DNA of 64,000 nucleotides from Cyanobacteriota bacterium (GTDB lineage: Bacteria; Cyanobacteriota; Cyanobacteriia; CACIAM-69d), in the NCBI GenBank assembly GCA_022402445.1, contig JAKRSF010000004.1, positions 381,876 to 445,875 on the forward strand. Reading direction: 5' to 3'. Position numbers and translations under genes: made by a program. This document shows, in pieces, positions 54,561-62,991 of the stretch. Under the pieces are notes generated by a model. That model saw only the letters and a program-made list of their open reading frames with translations, ran no database searches and had not been told where the DNA came from. The number at the start of each line of letters is the position of its first letter. Positions within the stretch are counted from its first letter, which is position 1.

Positions 54561-55199
54561 CTAATGCTCGAACACGTTTTCGTAGTGCAGCAAATCCAGC
54601 GTAATTAGGGTGTCGAGGCTGCGGAAACAATCCTGGGCCAGGGGCCAGCGTTCTTCTCGTTTCAGCATGGCTTCGAGCTTGGCCCGCAGGGGAATCAGGT
54701 AGCGCACGTCATTGCTGGCGTATTCAAGCTGTTCATCCGTGAGGGCGGCGGCGTTGCCCCAGTCGGAACTTTGGGCGGTTTTGTCGAGATCGATGCCTTC
54801 GAGTTCCTGGACGATCGCCTTGAGGCCGTGGCGGGGGCTGTAGGTGCGGGCGAGTTTGCTGGCGATTTTGGTGCAGAAAATCGGCTGACATTGAATGCCC
54901 AGGTGGTAGCGCAGCATGGCCACATCGAACCGGGCAAAGTGGAAAATTTTGGTGGCGGCGGGATTTTCGAGCAGGGTTTTGAGTTGCGGGGCGCTGGTTT
55001 GGCCGCGATGGATCCGCACGACGCTCACCTGACCGGCCCCGTTGCACAGTTGCACCAGGCACAGGCGATCGCGCCAGGGCAGCAGGCCCATGGTTTCCGT
55101 ATCGATCGCCAGGTCCGGATCGGCGAGGTAGGCATCGAGGGCGTCCGCCGAAAGGTCACCGTCAAACACCTGAAAGGCGGAAAGGGCAAAGTCTGCCAT
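54561..55199 (-). CDS. rnd: Ribonuclease D-like 3'-5' exonuclease
   Basis: About 212 residues from MADFALSAFQVFDGDL. DEDDy exonuclease: AIDTETMGLLPWRDRL (Exo I), KIFHFARFDVAMLRYHLG (Exo II), and LEYASNDVRYLI (Exo III, Tyr and Asp). It is half the length of E. coli RNase D and lacks the HRDC domain, as in many cyanobacteria. It trims the 3' ends of stable RNAs. Confidence 0.92.
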   Translation of the reverse strand: MADFALSAFQVFDGDLSADALDAYLADPDLAIDTETMGLLPWRDRLCLVQLCNGAGQVSVVRIHRGQTSAPQLKTLLENPAATKIFHFARFDVAMLRYHLGIQCQPIFCTKIASKLARTYSPRHGLKAIVQELEGIDLDKTAQSSDWGNAAALTDEQLEYASNDVRYLIPLRAKLEAMLKREERWPLAQDCFRSLDTLITLDLLHYENVFEH

Positions 55200-55264
55200 G
55201 GGATGGGAGGCCAAATGAATGAAGGATGGGGATCGGTCAGGAACCAGTTAGATGATCTCAATCA

Positions 55265-55720
55265 TCAGTTGAATTGTGAGAGATCTTCGGGTTTGCTGCG
55301 GCTCCCGGCGATCGCCCAATCCTCATCCTCGCCGCCAATGCTCAGGCGCACAATCGGCACAAATTCCCGCGACAGTTGCCCCAGGGCATTGATCAACACA
55401 TCCAGGGCGATCGCGTCGCTCGTGCCCAGATCAAACCAGCAGCGGGCGCGGGTGCCTTCAAATTCAATCTCGCCCATGTTGTGCATGAACGCTTGCAGGG
55501 TTTGATCACTTGAATCCGTTTGGTAGGCCATGTAGCTCAGTTCGAGCCCCTCATCCTGGGCCTGCAAATTTTCCGCATTGAAGCCCCCCAATTTGCCCAG
55601 GAAAAACCAGGAGTCAAATACCTCTTCGATATATTGCTGCTCCATCGGCGCGATCGCGGTCTCGAATTCGAGCCAAAACCACACATCAAAGGGATTGAAT
55701 TCGCGAAATTCCACTTGCAC
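55265..55720 (-). CDS. DUF3531 family protein
   Basis: About 151 residues from the GTG at 55720 (VQVEFREFNPFDVWFW); an upstream start adds 12 hydrophobic residues. It contains LEFETAIAPMEQQYIEEVFDSWFFLGKLGGFNAENLQ and MGEIEFEGTRARCWFDLGTSDAIALDVLINAL. This cyanobacterial and plastid-lineage family has no known function. No signal or membrane segment. Confidence 0.85.
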   Translation of the reverse strand: MQVEFREFNPFDVWFWLEFETAIAPMEQQYIEEVFDSWFFLGKLGGFNAENLQAQDEGLELSYMAYQTDSSDQTLQAFMHNMGEIEFEGTRARCWFDLGTSDAIALDVLINALGQLSREFVPIVRLSIGGEDEDWAIAGSRSKPEDLSQFN

Positions 55721-55891
55721 AGCCAGCACCAACCATAACGACAACGGCGACGGCAACGGACGCTTCAGGAGCCTTTCCGGGGCGGACCCCCAAGGGGCGG
55801 AAAACCGGCGCGATCGCGCCCTTTGTCTCCCGAGGGAATAGTACTACCATGAAAGACGGTTGACTCGACACCGAATCATCGGTCTTGCCGC

Positions 55892-56728
55892 GTGTTCGAA
55901 ATCCTAAAGGCAGATTTTCGCATCATCTTTGAGCGTGACCCCGCTGCCCGCAATTGGCTGGAGGTGCTCCTGTGCTACCCCGGTTTGCAGGCGCTGGTGT
56001 TCCATCGGTTTGCCCATGCCCTCTACCGCTGGCATCTGCCGGTGATTCCGCGCGTCATCTCCCACCTGAGCCGCTTTTTGACGGGCATCGAAATTCACCC
56101 CGGTGCCACGGTGGGGAAGGGGGTGTGCATTGACCACGGCATGGGGGTGGTCATTGGTGAAACCGCGATCGTGGGGGACTATTGCCTGATCTACCAGGGG
56201 GTGACCCTGGGGGGCACGGGCAAGGAGTCGGGCAAGCGACACCCGACCCTCGGGGAGAATGTGGTGGTGGGGGCCGGGGCGAAGGTGCTCGGCAATTTAC
56301 AGATTGGCTCGAATGTGAGAATTGGGGCCGGGTCCGTGGTGCTGCGGGATGTGCCGTCGGACTGCACGGTGGTGGGGGTGCCCGGCCGGGTGGTCTACCG
56401 CTCGGGAGCGAAGGTGGAGCCGCTGGCCCACGGGCGTTTGCCGGATTCGGAGGCCCAGGTGATTCGGCTGCTGCTTGATCGCATCGAGTCGTTGGAAAAG
56501 CAGGTGGAGGAGTTGCAAAATCGCCCCCATCCGCAACCGGCGTTTGTGTCGGCGATCAATTCCCTGGAAGAGGAAGGGGAAATGCCGGACTGGGATCGGC
56601 TGGCGCGGATGCTGGCCCAACCGGAGGCGATCGCGATGGGGAATTCAGGCGATCGCGCTGCCGCTGCCCAAAGTTGCCGAATCCGCGATCGCGCGATCGA
56701 GGAATATTTCGACGGCATGGGTATCTAA
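55892..56728 (+). CDS. cysE: Serine O-acetyltransferase CysE
   Basis: 278 residues with a GTG start. The helical SAT N-terminus is followed by left-handed beta-helix hexapeptides [29 protein letters not shown], with catalytic His/Asp and the CoA-binding [19 protein letters not shown]-terminal coiled coil ([17 protein letters not shown]) and polar tail extend beyond the minimal enzyme. It makes O-acetylserine for cysteine synthesis. A terminator follows. Confidence 0.96.
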   Translation: MFEILKADFRIIFERDPAARNWLEVLLCYPGLQALVFHRFAHALYRWHLPVIPRVISHLSRFLTGIEIHPGATVGKGVCIDHGMGVVIGETAIVGDYCLIYQGVTLGGTGKESGKRHPTLGENVVVGAGAKVLGNLQIGSNVRIGAGSVVLRDVPSDCTVVGVPGRVVYRSGAKVEPLAHGRLPDSEAQVIRLLLDRIESLEKQVEELQNRPHPQPAFVSAINSLEEEGEMPDWDRLARMLAQPEAIAMGNSGDRAAAAQSCRIRDRAIEEYFDGMGI

Positions 56729-56777
56729 ACCCGCCTCCAAAGAAACGAAGTGGGAGCCTAGAAAACCCCCACCCCAA

Positions 56778-56810
56778 CCCCTCCCCCAGATCAGGAGAGG
56801 GGCTTTTTTT
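56778..56810 (+). terminator. cysE terminator
   Basis: CCCCTCCCC (56778-56786) pairs at eight of nine positions with GGAGAGGGG (56794-56802), followed by C and seven T. The C-rich run in front of it resembles a dispersed cyanobacterial terminator-like repeat. Confidence 0.8.
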
Positions 56811-56831
56811 GTTTTGCTTTGGCTTAACTTC

Positions 56832-58187
56832 CTAGCGCATGGTCACGAACTCTTCGGCGGAGCTGGGGTGAATGGCGACGGTGGCGTCGAAGTCCGCCTT
56901 GGTGGCCCCCATCTTCACCGCGATCGCGACGCCCTGGATAATTTCCGCCGCGTAGTCGCCGACCATGTGAGCCCCGAGGACGCGATCGCTCTCCTTGTGG
57001 ACGATCAGCTTCATCAGGGTTTTTTCCTCCATGTTCGGCAGGGTGTAGTACATGGCCCGGAACCGGCTGCGGAAGACCTTGATGCCATCCTCGCCGTATT
57101 TCGCCACCGCCTCCGCCTCGGTCATGCCCACCGTGGACGCTTCAGGGGACGTGAAAATCGCCGTGGGGATGTTGTCATAGGTCACCCGCTTATCCTTGCC
57201 GCCAAAATGGGTATCGGAAAAGGCGCGGCCCTCCGCGATCGCCACCGGCGTCAGGTTCACGCGATCGGTGCAATCCCCCACCGCGAAGATATTCGGCTCA
57301 GCGGTCTGGCCAAACTCATCCGCCACGATCGCCCCGCGATTCACCTGCACCTTCGTATTCTCGATGCCCAGGCCCGTCAGGAGCGGCCGCCGCCCCGTCG
57401 CCGCCAGCCCCACCGCATCCGCGATCGTCGTCACTTCCCCGTCGGGGCCTTGGGCCGTCACCTTCAGGCCCTCATCCGTCTTCTCGATGCTGCTAATCGT
57501 CGTCCCCGTCAGCACCCGGATGCCGTGGCGCTCCATGGCCCCCTGCACCTCCGCGCGGATGTCGTCATCAAACCCCCGCAGCAGGCGATCGCCGCGAATG
57601 ATCTGAGTCACCTCCGTCCCCAGGCCATTCAAAATCGCCGCAAACTCGCAGCCAATGTAGCCACCCCCCAGCACCACCAGCCGCTTCGGATGGGTCGGCC
57701 AGGAAAAAATATCATTCGACGTAATGGCGTGCTCAATCCCCGGCACCCCCTCGGGCACCACCGGCTCGCCCCCCACGGCAATCAAAATCTTGTCCGCCGT
57801 ATAGGTCTCATCCCCCACCGCCACCGTGTGGGCATCCACCAGCCGACCCCGGCCCCGCACCACCGTCACCTTCGAGTTCTCCAGCATCCGCGCGTAGATG
57901 CCATTGAGGCGCGTCACCTCCTTCTCCACCGCATCCACCAGCGATCGCCAGTCGAACGTCGTTTCCCCCACCGTCCAGCCATAGCCCGCCGCCGCGTGGA
58001 ACGCCTCCGGGAACCGGGAGGAATAGACCATCAACTTCTTCGGCACGCAGCCGCGATTCACACAGGTGCCCCCGAGGCGGTCAAATTCCGCGATCGCCAC
58101 CTTCGCCCCATATTCCGCCGCCCGTCGGGCCGACGCAATGCCCCCCGAACCGGCCCCAATCACAAACAAATCGTAGTCGTAAGCCAT
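56832..58187 (-). CDS. gor: Glutathione-disulfide reductase
   Basis: 451 residues. FAD site DLFVIGAGSGGIASARRAAEYG, redox disulfide GGTCVNRGCVPKK, NADPH-binding region VVLGGGYIGCEFAAILNGLG, second FAD motif IFAVGDCTDRVNLTPVAI and C-terminal His-Pro AIHPSSAEEFVTM. It reduces GSSG. The NADPH motif has GGGYIGCE instead of GxGYIAxE, as seen in cyanobacterial enzymes. It is upstream of the peroxiredoxin gene in an oxidative-stress cluster. Confidence 0.94.
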   Translation of the reverse strand: MAYDYDLFVIGAGSGGIASARRAAEYGAKVAIAEFDRLGGTCVNRGCVPKKLMVYSSRFPEAFHAAAGYGWTVGETTFDWRSLVDAVEKEVTRLNGIYARMLENSKVTVVRGRGRLVDAHTVAVGDETYTADKILIAVGGEPVVPEGVPGIEHAITSNDIFSWPTHPKRLVVLGGGYIGCEFAAILNGLGTEVTQIIRGDRLLRGFDDDIRAEVQGAMERHGIRVLTGTTISSIEKTDEGLKVTAQGPDGEVTTIADAVGLAATGRRPLLTGLGIENTKVQVNRGAIVADEFGQTAEPNIFAVGDCTDRVNLTPVAIAEGRAFSDTHFGGKDKRVTYDNIPTAIFTSPEASTVGMTEAEAVAKYGEDGIKVFRSRFRAMYYTLPNMEEKTLMKLIVHKESDRVLGAHMVGDYAAEIIQGVAIAVKMGATKADFDATVAIHPSSAEEFVTMR

Positions 58188-58451
58188 CTTCCACCGTCCC
58201 CAACTTGAACCCTGGTCTACTCACGCAATCAATTCACCCAGCCCATGGGCTGGCGATGGGCTGGCCCCCGACCCTGGAGACCCCCCCAAACAGCATAGCG
58301 GGGCACCCGAACTGGATACCCCGCCCCGCTGGCTGGTGGCGGATTTGGCCGACCTAGCGGACCTCGCCCCTGGCGATCGCCCCCGGCCCCCGCACCCCAG
58401 CCCCGTCAACTTTAGCTAGGCCAAAACCTAAACCCAAGCTGGGCCAAAGCC

Positions 58452-58988
58452 TTACGCCTTCGCTTCCTTCAGGTAAGCCAGCATCGTATCGGCATCCGAC
58501 ACCTCGAACGGGTCGGTGGGGCAGTTGTCGCCGTACTCGGGCTCGACGAACATCTTCTCGATCGCGCCGTCGCTGACCACCATCGAGTAGCGCCAGGACC
58601 GCATCCCGAAGCCCAGGTTGGTCTTCTCCACCAGCATCCCCATCTTGCGGGTGAACTCCCCGTTGCCATCCGGCAGCAGGAACACCTTTTCGGCACCCTG
58701 CTGTTTGCCCCACTGGAACATCACGAAGGCATCGTTCACGGAGATGCAGATCACCGCATCCACCCCCTGGGCGAGGATTTCATCGTAGAGCTCCTCATAG
58801 CGGGGCAGGTGGGTCGAAGAGCAGGTGGGCGTGAACGCGCCGGGCAGCGAAAACACCACCACCCGCTTGCCACCAAACAGTTCCGCCGTGGTCACATCTT
58901 GCCAGCGGAACGGGTTCGGCCCTTCAACGGACTCGTCACGAACACGGGTCTTAAACGTAACGTCGGGCACTCGCGTAATAGCTGCCAT
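58452..58988 (-). CDS. Type II (Prx5-like) peroxiredoxin
   Basis: About 178 residues from [18 protein letters not shown]. Peroxidatic Cys56 in [18 protein letters not shown], then [18 protein letters not shown], and the C-terminal [20 protein letters not shown]. It removes H2O2 and alkyl peroxides with thiol reductants, here probably glutathione/glutaredoxin or thioredoxin. It is divergent from the PerR-like gene across a 377-base gap, so it may be a PerR target. Confidence 0.93.
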   Translation of the reverse strand: MAAITRVPDVTFKTRVRDESVEGPNPFRWQDVTTAELFGGKRVVVFSLPGAFTPTCSSTHLPRYEELYDEILAQGVDAVICISVNDAFVMFQWGKQQGAEKVFLLPDGNGEFTRKMGMLVEKTNLGFGMRSWRYSMVVSDGAIEKMFVEPEYGDNCPTDPFEVSDADTMLAYLKEAKA

Positions 58989-59193
58989 ACCTGAATATCC
59001 TCCGGATCGCCGGGGCGATCGCGCTAACGATGGTTGAACGGTGGGCATTTGGCCTCCCGAGGGAAGCCTGAACGGAAAATCACGAAAAATTTGGCCCAAG
59101 TCGCCATTCCCGCCCCGCCACACTCTCCCGCACGCCCCAACGCTCGGTGGGGGCACTGGGCAGGCGGACCGGTGAACTTGACTGGCTCGCTTC

Positions 59194-59214
59194 TCAGACT
59201 AATTCTTAGATTGA
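59194..59214 (+). promoter_or_regulatory. Palindromic operator candidate between prx and perR
   Basis: TCAGACTAA, TTC, TTAGATTGA is an inverted repeat with seven of nine pairs matching. It lies in the 377-base gap, 206 bases from the peroxiredoxin start and 152 from the regulator start. The rest of the gap shows no gene. A PerR/Fur box is inferred from position and symmetry only. Confidence 0.4.
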
Positions 59215-59365
59215 GCTTTGTCAAGGGTCAGTTTCATTTGAGGGCCGTAGCCAGTCTGAAATTGAACCCACTCTGAACGGTGCGCTAGGATGAAGGTAAC
59301 GATTGGGTTAAGGTTCTAGGTCATCCGGCGGGGCTGCCGGTGCGGAAGGAAGTGAGGGCGGCGTA

Positions 59366-59803
59366 ATGGTACAGGCAAGGGTTGGGGCAGAGGCGGTGGT
59401 GCAAACCCTGAAGGCGAGGGGCCTGCGGGTGACGCCCCAGCGCTGCGCCGTGTATGCGAATTTGTTGCGGCGGACGGACCATCCGACGGTGGAGCAGATT
59501 TTGAATGATCTGAACCGGGAGTTGCCGGTGTCGTCGAAGGCGACGGTTTACAGTTCGCTTCAGGCCCTGCGGGATGTGGGGCTGGTGCGGGAGGTGCTGC
59601 TCCAGGAGGGGGTGTCGCGCTATGACGCGAAGGTGGAGCCGCACCATCATTTCCTGTGCGATCGCTGTGGGGCGATCCATGATTTGCCGTGGGCTCAGTT
59701 TGGTGAGTTGTCCCTGTCGGTGCTGCCCCAGGGGTTGCGGGGGGTGGCCTATGAGGTGACGGTGCGCGGCACCTGCGGCGACTGCGGGGGGATGGAGGCT
59801 TAG
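59366..59803 (+). CDS. perR: Fur family regulator, probably PerR
   Basis: 145 residues. Winged helix with RGLRVTPQRCAVYANLLR and SSKATVYSSLQALRDVGLV, then HHHFLCDRCGAIHDL for the regulatory metal site, and structural zinc cysteines C98-C101 and C137-C140. The absence of Fur-type iron-uptake genes and the divergent peroxiredoxin favour PerR over Fur or Zur. Its stop codon overlaps the stop of the convergent kinase gene. Confidence 0.85.
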   Translation: MVQARVGAEAVVQTLKARGLRVTPQRCAVYANLLRRTDHPTVEQILNDLNRELPVSSKATVYSSLQALRDVGLVREVLLQEGVSRYDAKVEPHHHFLCDRCGAIHDLPWAQFGELSLSVLPQGLRGVAYEVTVRGTCGDCGGMEA

Positions 59804-61209
59804 GCGATCGCGGATTGGGTGGCGGGCTGGTGGGTTGCGGGGGCGATCGCGGGGGGCTGGGCCACGCGGGGCAGTTCCACAACGAAGGTTGTCCCCTGGC
59901 CGACCGCAGACGCGCAGGTGAGCCGTCCGCCGTGTTTGGTTTCCACCACGTCGTAGCTAATGGACATGCCGAGGCCGGTGCCCTTGCCGACGGGTTTGGT
60001 GGTGAAGAAGGGGTCAAAAATACATTTTTGGATCTCGGGGGGAATGCCGGGGCCGTTGTCGGCGATGGTGATGCGGATGCGATCGCCGGGGGCCGTTTCG
60101 ATCCTCAGATCAATGCGGCTGGGGTTGCGGTGGCAGTCCTCGGGCGATCGCGTGGTGTCCCGTTCCTCCAGGGCATCGATCGCATTAACCAGAAGGTTCA
60201 TGAACACCTGATTCATGGGGCCAGGGTAGCCAATGATTTGAGGGATCTCTCCATAGCTTTTGGTGACCACAATGCCCGGTCGATCCAGTTGCGGCTTGAG
60301 GCGATTTCGCAAAATAGAAAGGGTGCTTTCAAGGCCATCCTGGAGGCAGTAGGGCACGACTTTTTGATCGTCGGTGCGGCTGAAGATCCGCAAGGAATTC
60401 ACGATGTTGCAAATCCGCTCCGCCCCGCCCCGCATCGATGCCAGCAGTTTCGGAAAATCCTCCTCCAGAAAATCTAGGTCCGTATTTTCCAACAGTTCCT
60501 GAAGGTCATAGTCCGGCTGGGGCACGCGATCGCGGTAGGCTTCCACCACCTGCAAAAGCTGTTCCGCATAGATCTTGGCATGGGCCAAATTGCCATAGAT
60601 GAAATTCACCGGATTATTAATTTCATGGGCCACCCCCGCCACCAACTGCCCCAGGCTCGATAGTTTTTCCGTTTGAATCAATTGCAGTTGCGCCCGCTGC
60701 AAATCCTGAAGGGTCTGTTCAAGGCAGGCGTTCTGGGCATGGAGGGCCGCCTCGATTGACCGCCGCTCCTCAATTTCCATGGTCAGGGCCTGGTTGAGCT
60801 GCTCCAGTTCATCGGGACTCCGCAGGGCCAGGGCCTGGGGCACCACGGGCACCGCCGTCGCCGCCGTGGCAACGGACACCAGGGCTGTGGCCCCCTTGAG
60901 CACACCCGCGCTCCAGTAGTTGGGGTGCCACAGGGTCCAAATTTCCATTACGTGCGTGAGGCCGCACAGGACAATAAATGCGCCAAACAGGGCAAACAGT
61001 CCCTTGAAGGGCAGGTCGCGGCGGCGCAGGGCAAAGTACAGCAGCGTCGCGGGAATCGAAAAATAGGCCAGGGCCGTGAGGGCATCGGCGGCAATATGTA
61101 AACCCACCAGGGGTGTTTGCCACAGGTAACAATGGCCGTGGGGAATGTAGCCTAAGGGTGCGATCGCATCGGCCCCCACCGACGCGATCGAGAACGGAGA
61201 ATGTAGCAT
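59800..61209 (-). CDS. Histidine kinase with ethylene-receptor-like sensor domain
   Basis: 469 residues. Three N-terminal helices contain [23 protein letters not shown] and [20 protein letters not shown]. The residues that bind copper and ethylene in ETR1 (D25, Y32, I35, P36, C65, H69) correspond to D42, Y49, I52, P53, C82, H86 with identical spacing. A fourth helix region and a coiled coil (about 130-190) follow, then HisKA ([17 protein letters not shown], His phospho-site) and HATPase ([28 protein letters not shown]). There is no GAF or receiver domain. The sensed ligand is inferred. Confidence 0.92.
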   Translation of the reverse strand: MLHSPFSIASVGADAIAPLGYIPHGHCYLWQTPLVGLHIAADALTALAYFSIPATLLYFALRRRDLPFKGLFALFGAFIVLCGLTHVMEIWTLWHPNYWSAGVLKGATALVSVATAATAVPVVPQALALRSPDELEQLNQALTMEIEERRSIEAALHAQNACLEQTLQDLQRAQLQLIQTEKLSSLGQLVAGVAHEINNPVNFIYGNLAHAKIYAEQLLQVVEAYRDRVPQPDYDLQELLENTDLDFLEEDFPKLLASMRGGAERICNIVNSLRIFSRTDDQKVVPYCLQDGLESTLSILRNRLKPQLDRPGIVVTKSYGEIPQIIGYPGPMNQVFMNLLVNAIDALEERDTTRSPEDCHRNPSRIDLRIETAPGDRIRITIADNGPGIPPEIQKCIFDPFFTTKPVGKGTGLGMSISYDVVETKHGGRLTCASAVGQGTTFVVELPRVAQPPAIAPATHQPATQSAIA

Positions 61210-61493
61210 GGTGGGCGATCTGGACGTGGATCGGAATTAATGAAGGAGCGAAACGGACGCAGAGGCACCGGGGCGAGGGCAAGCCTGGTCAGCCCGAAAT
61301 CCCATGACAACGCCAACCGGTGAGGGCTGATGGGCTGGCTGGTGACAGATGTCATCGATGCTAACAAAAAATTTTTTGATGCTTCAATAGCGGAGCTATC
61401 AGAGAAATTAATCGAAGCCATGGGAGCCCCACGGTGTGCCCCTGGAAGGGAGGCGCTCGGGGCTTCAAAAAAAGTTTAAATACCTAGGATTTG

Positions 61494-62213
61494 TTAATGG
61501 AGTGGGTGATGTTGAGCGGTTTCGGGCGTGGGGGGTGCGGCTGGGGCGGACGGGCGGGGGTATAGGTGAGTCAGGCGCAATAATACCGTCTGGAAATCCG
61601 CCAGGATGGCGCGGCGGTTGGTGGCGGTGAGGGGCGGTACGTGGATGAAGAGGGGCGGCGGGGCGATGGGTGGGGGCTTTGCCCCGATGGGTGGGGGCTT
61701 TGCCCCGATCGCGGGGGGATGGCGGTGGTAATCGGCCAGCAGGGCGGCGTAGAGGCCATTGCAGACGAAGGTGCCTGCGTCATCGCTAGGGATGGTGGTC
61801 GGTAGGTTCCGGCAGAGGTCGGCGATGGGGAAGGGGCTCGTGAAAACCTGATCGCCTTGGCGGCCGTGCCATTCGAGGGTGAGGTGCGATCGCCCTTCCG
61901 CCATGCCGCAGGCCACGATCGCCCAGGGATGGTATTGCGCGATCGCGCGGCGCACGGTGGCAGGGGCCGCCTCGAACGAGACCGGCAGGTTCCGCAGTAG
62001 AATGCAATGGCCCAGCCCTGGGGTGCGATCGCCCGATTTCTGCCGCGCCAAACCCTGCCCTGCCAAGGCCCGATGGGTTGTGAGATCCTGGAGCGCCCGC
62101 AGCAGATCATCAGACGCATTGGAGCGCTGGTGGGGTAGCCAGGTCTGAAACGAGGTCAGCAGCAGGGGCGGCGGCTTGGGGGTGGACGCCGTGGGTGGAT
62201 CGGCCATGACCAT
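61494..62213 (-). CDS. Pyroglutamyl-peptidase (C15)-like protein
   Basis: 239 residues. Triad candidates in the expected order: Glu106 (ACGMAEGR), Cys151 (DAGTFVCNGLYAAL) and His191 (LFIHVPPL). The N-terminus LLLTSFQTWLPHQRSNASDDLL matches the C15 fold. A proline-rich insert between the Cys and His contains two identical IGAKPPP units from a 21-base DNA duplication. Divergent from hisH with only 23 bases between the starts. Confidence 0.82.
   Translation of the reverse strand: MVMADPPTASTPKPPPLLLTSFQTWLPHQRSNASDDLLRALQDLTTHRALAGQGLARQKSGDRTPGLGHCILLRNLPVSFEAAPATVRRAIAQYHPWAIVACGMAEGRSHLTLEWHGRQGDQVFTSPFPIADLCRNLPTTIPSDDAGTFVCNGLYAALLADYHRHPPAIGAKPPPIGAKPPPIAPPPLFIHVPPLTATNRRAILADFQTVLLRLTHLYPRPSAPAAPPTPETAQHHPLH
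61665..61706 (-). repeat. In-frame 21-base tandem repeat in the C15-like gene
   Basis: Two exact copies of a 21-base unit (61665-61685 and 61686-61706) encode IGAKPPP twice. A partial third copy follows. Confidence 0.95.
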
Positions 62214-62236
62214 TGAGAAAGGAAGGAGGTTGACCG

Positions 62237-62896
62237 ATGGGGACCATCGCCGTAGTGGATTATGACATGGGCAATTTGCACTCCGCCTGTAAGGGGATTA
62301 CGGAGGCGGGCGGCACCGCGATCGTCACGAATGTGGCGCGGGAGATTGAGCGGGCCGATGCGGTGCTGTTGCCTGGGGTGGGGGCCTTTGACCCGGCGGT
62401 GGATCACCTGCGATCGCGCAATCTGGACCGGCCCATCCGGGAGGCGATCGCGGCGGGCAAGCCATTCTTGGGCATTTGTTTAGGGCTGCAAATTCTGTTT
62501 GATGGCAGCGACGAGGGCACCGAACCGGGCCTGGGGATTGTGCCCGGTCGGGTGCGCCGCTTCCAGCCGGAGCCCGGACTCACGGTGCCTCACATGGGCT
62601 GGAACCAGTTGACCCTCACCCAGCCGGACTCGGCCCTGTGGGCGGATCTGCCGACGGATCCGTGGATGTATTTCGTCCATTCCTACTATGTGGATCCGCG
62701 CGATCGCGCCGCCCGGGCCGCCACCACCACCCACGGCCAGCAAACCGTCACCGCCGCCATCCACTGCGCCGCCCTCGGATCTGGCCGCAAAAATGTCATG
62801 GCCGTCCAGTTCCACCCGGAAAAATCCGCCAGCTCGGGCCTGAAGGTCTTGGCAAATTTCGTGGCGATCGCCAACGCCATCCCCGCCCCCTGCTAG
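62237..62896 (+). CDS. hisH: Imidazole glycerol phosphate synthase, glutaminase subunit HisH
   Basis: 219 residues. The class I amidotransferase nucleophile lies in FLGICLGLQILFDGS, with His and Glu in QFHPEKSASSGL. The start IAVVDYDMGNLHSACKGI is typical. It supplies ammonia to HisF. GGAGG precedes the ATG. Histidine genes are scattered; hisA is at 14.7 kb. Confidence 0.96.
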   Translation: MGTIAVVDYDMGNLHSACKGITEAGGTAIVTNVAREIERADAVLLPGVGAFDPAVDHLRSRNLDRPIREAIAAGKPFLGICLGLQILFDGSDEGTEPGLGIVPGRVRRFQPEPGLTVPHMGWNQLTLTQPDSALWADLPTDPWMYFVHSYYVDPRDRAARAATTTHGQQTVTAAIHCAALGSGRKNVMAVQFHPEKSASSGLKVLANFVAIANAIPAPC

Positions 62897-62991
62897 CGAT
62901 CATCTGGGCGGATCACCCCTCCGGCGGGGCGCGATCGTCCGGGAGCCGTCGTATCCTAAGGCTTGCCCCCAGCTCGTCGTGACTCCCGCCC

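Noticed and set aside
56475-58208. 577-codon frame on the plus strand across cysE and gor
   Set aside because: It overlaps the cysE end in another frame and then runs antisense through the whole glutathione reductase gene; composition is Arg/His/Pro-rich as expected from a shadow frame.
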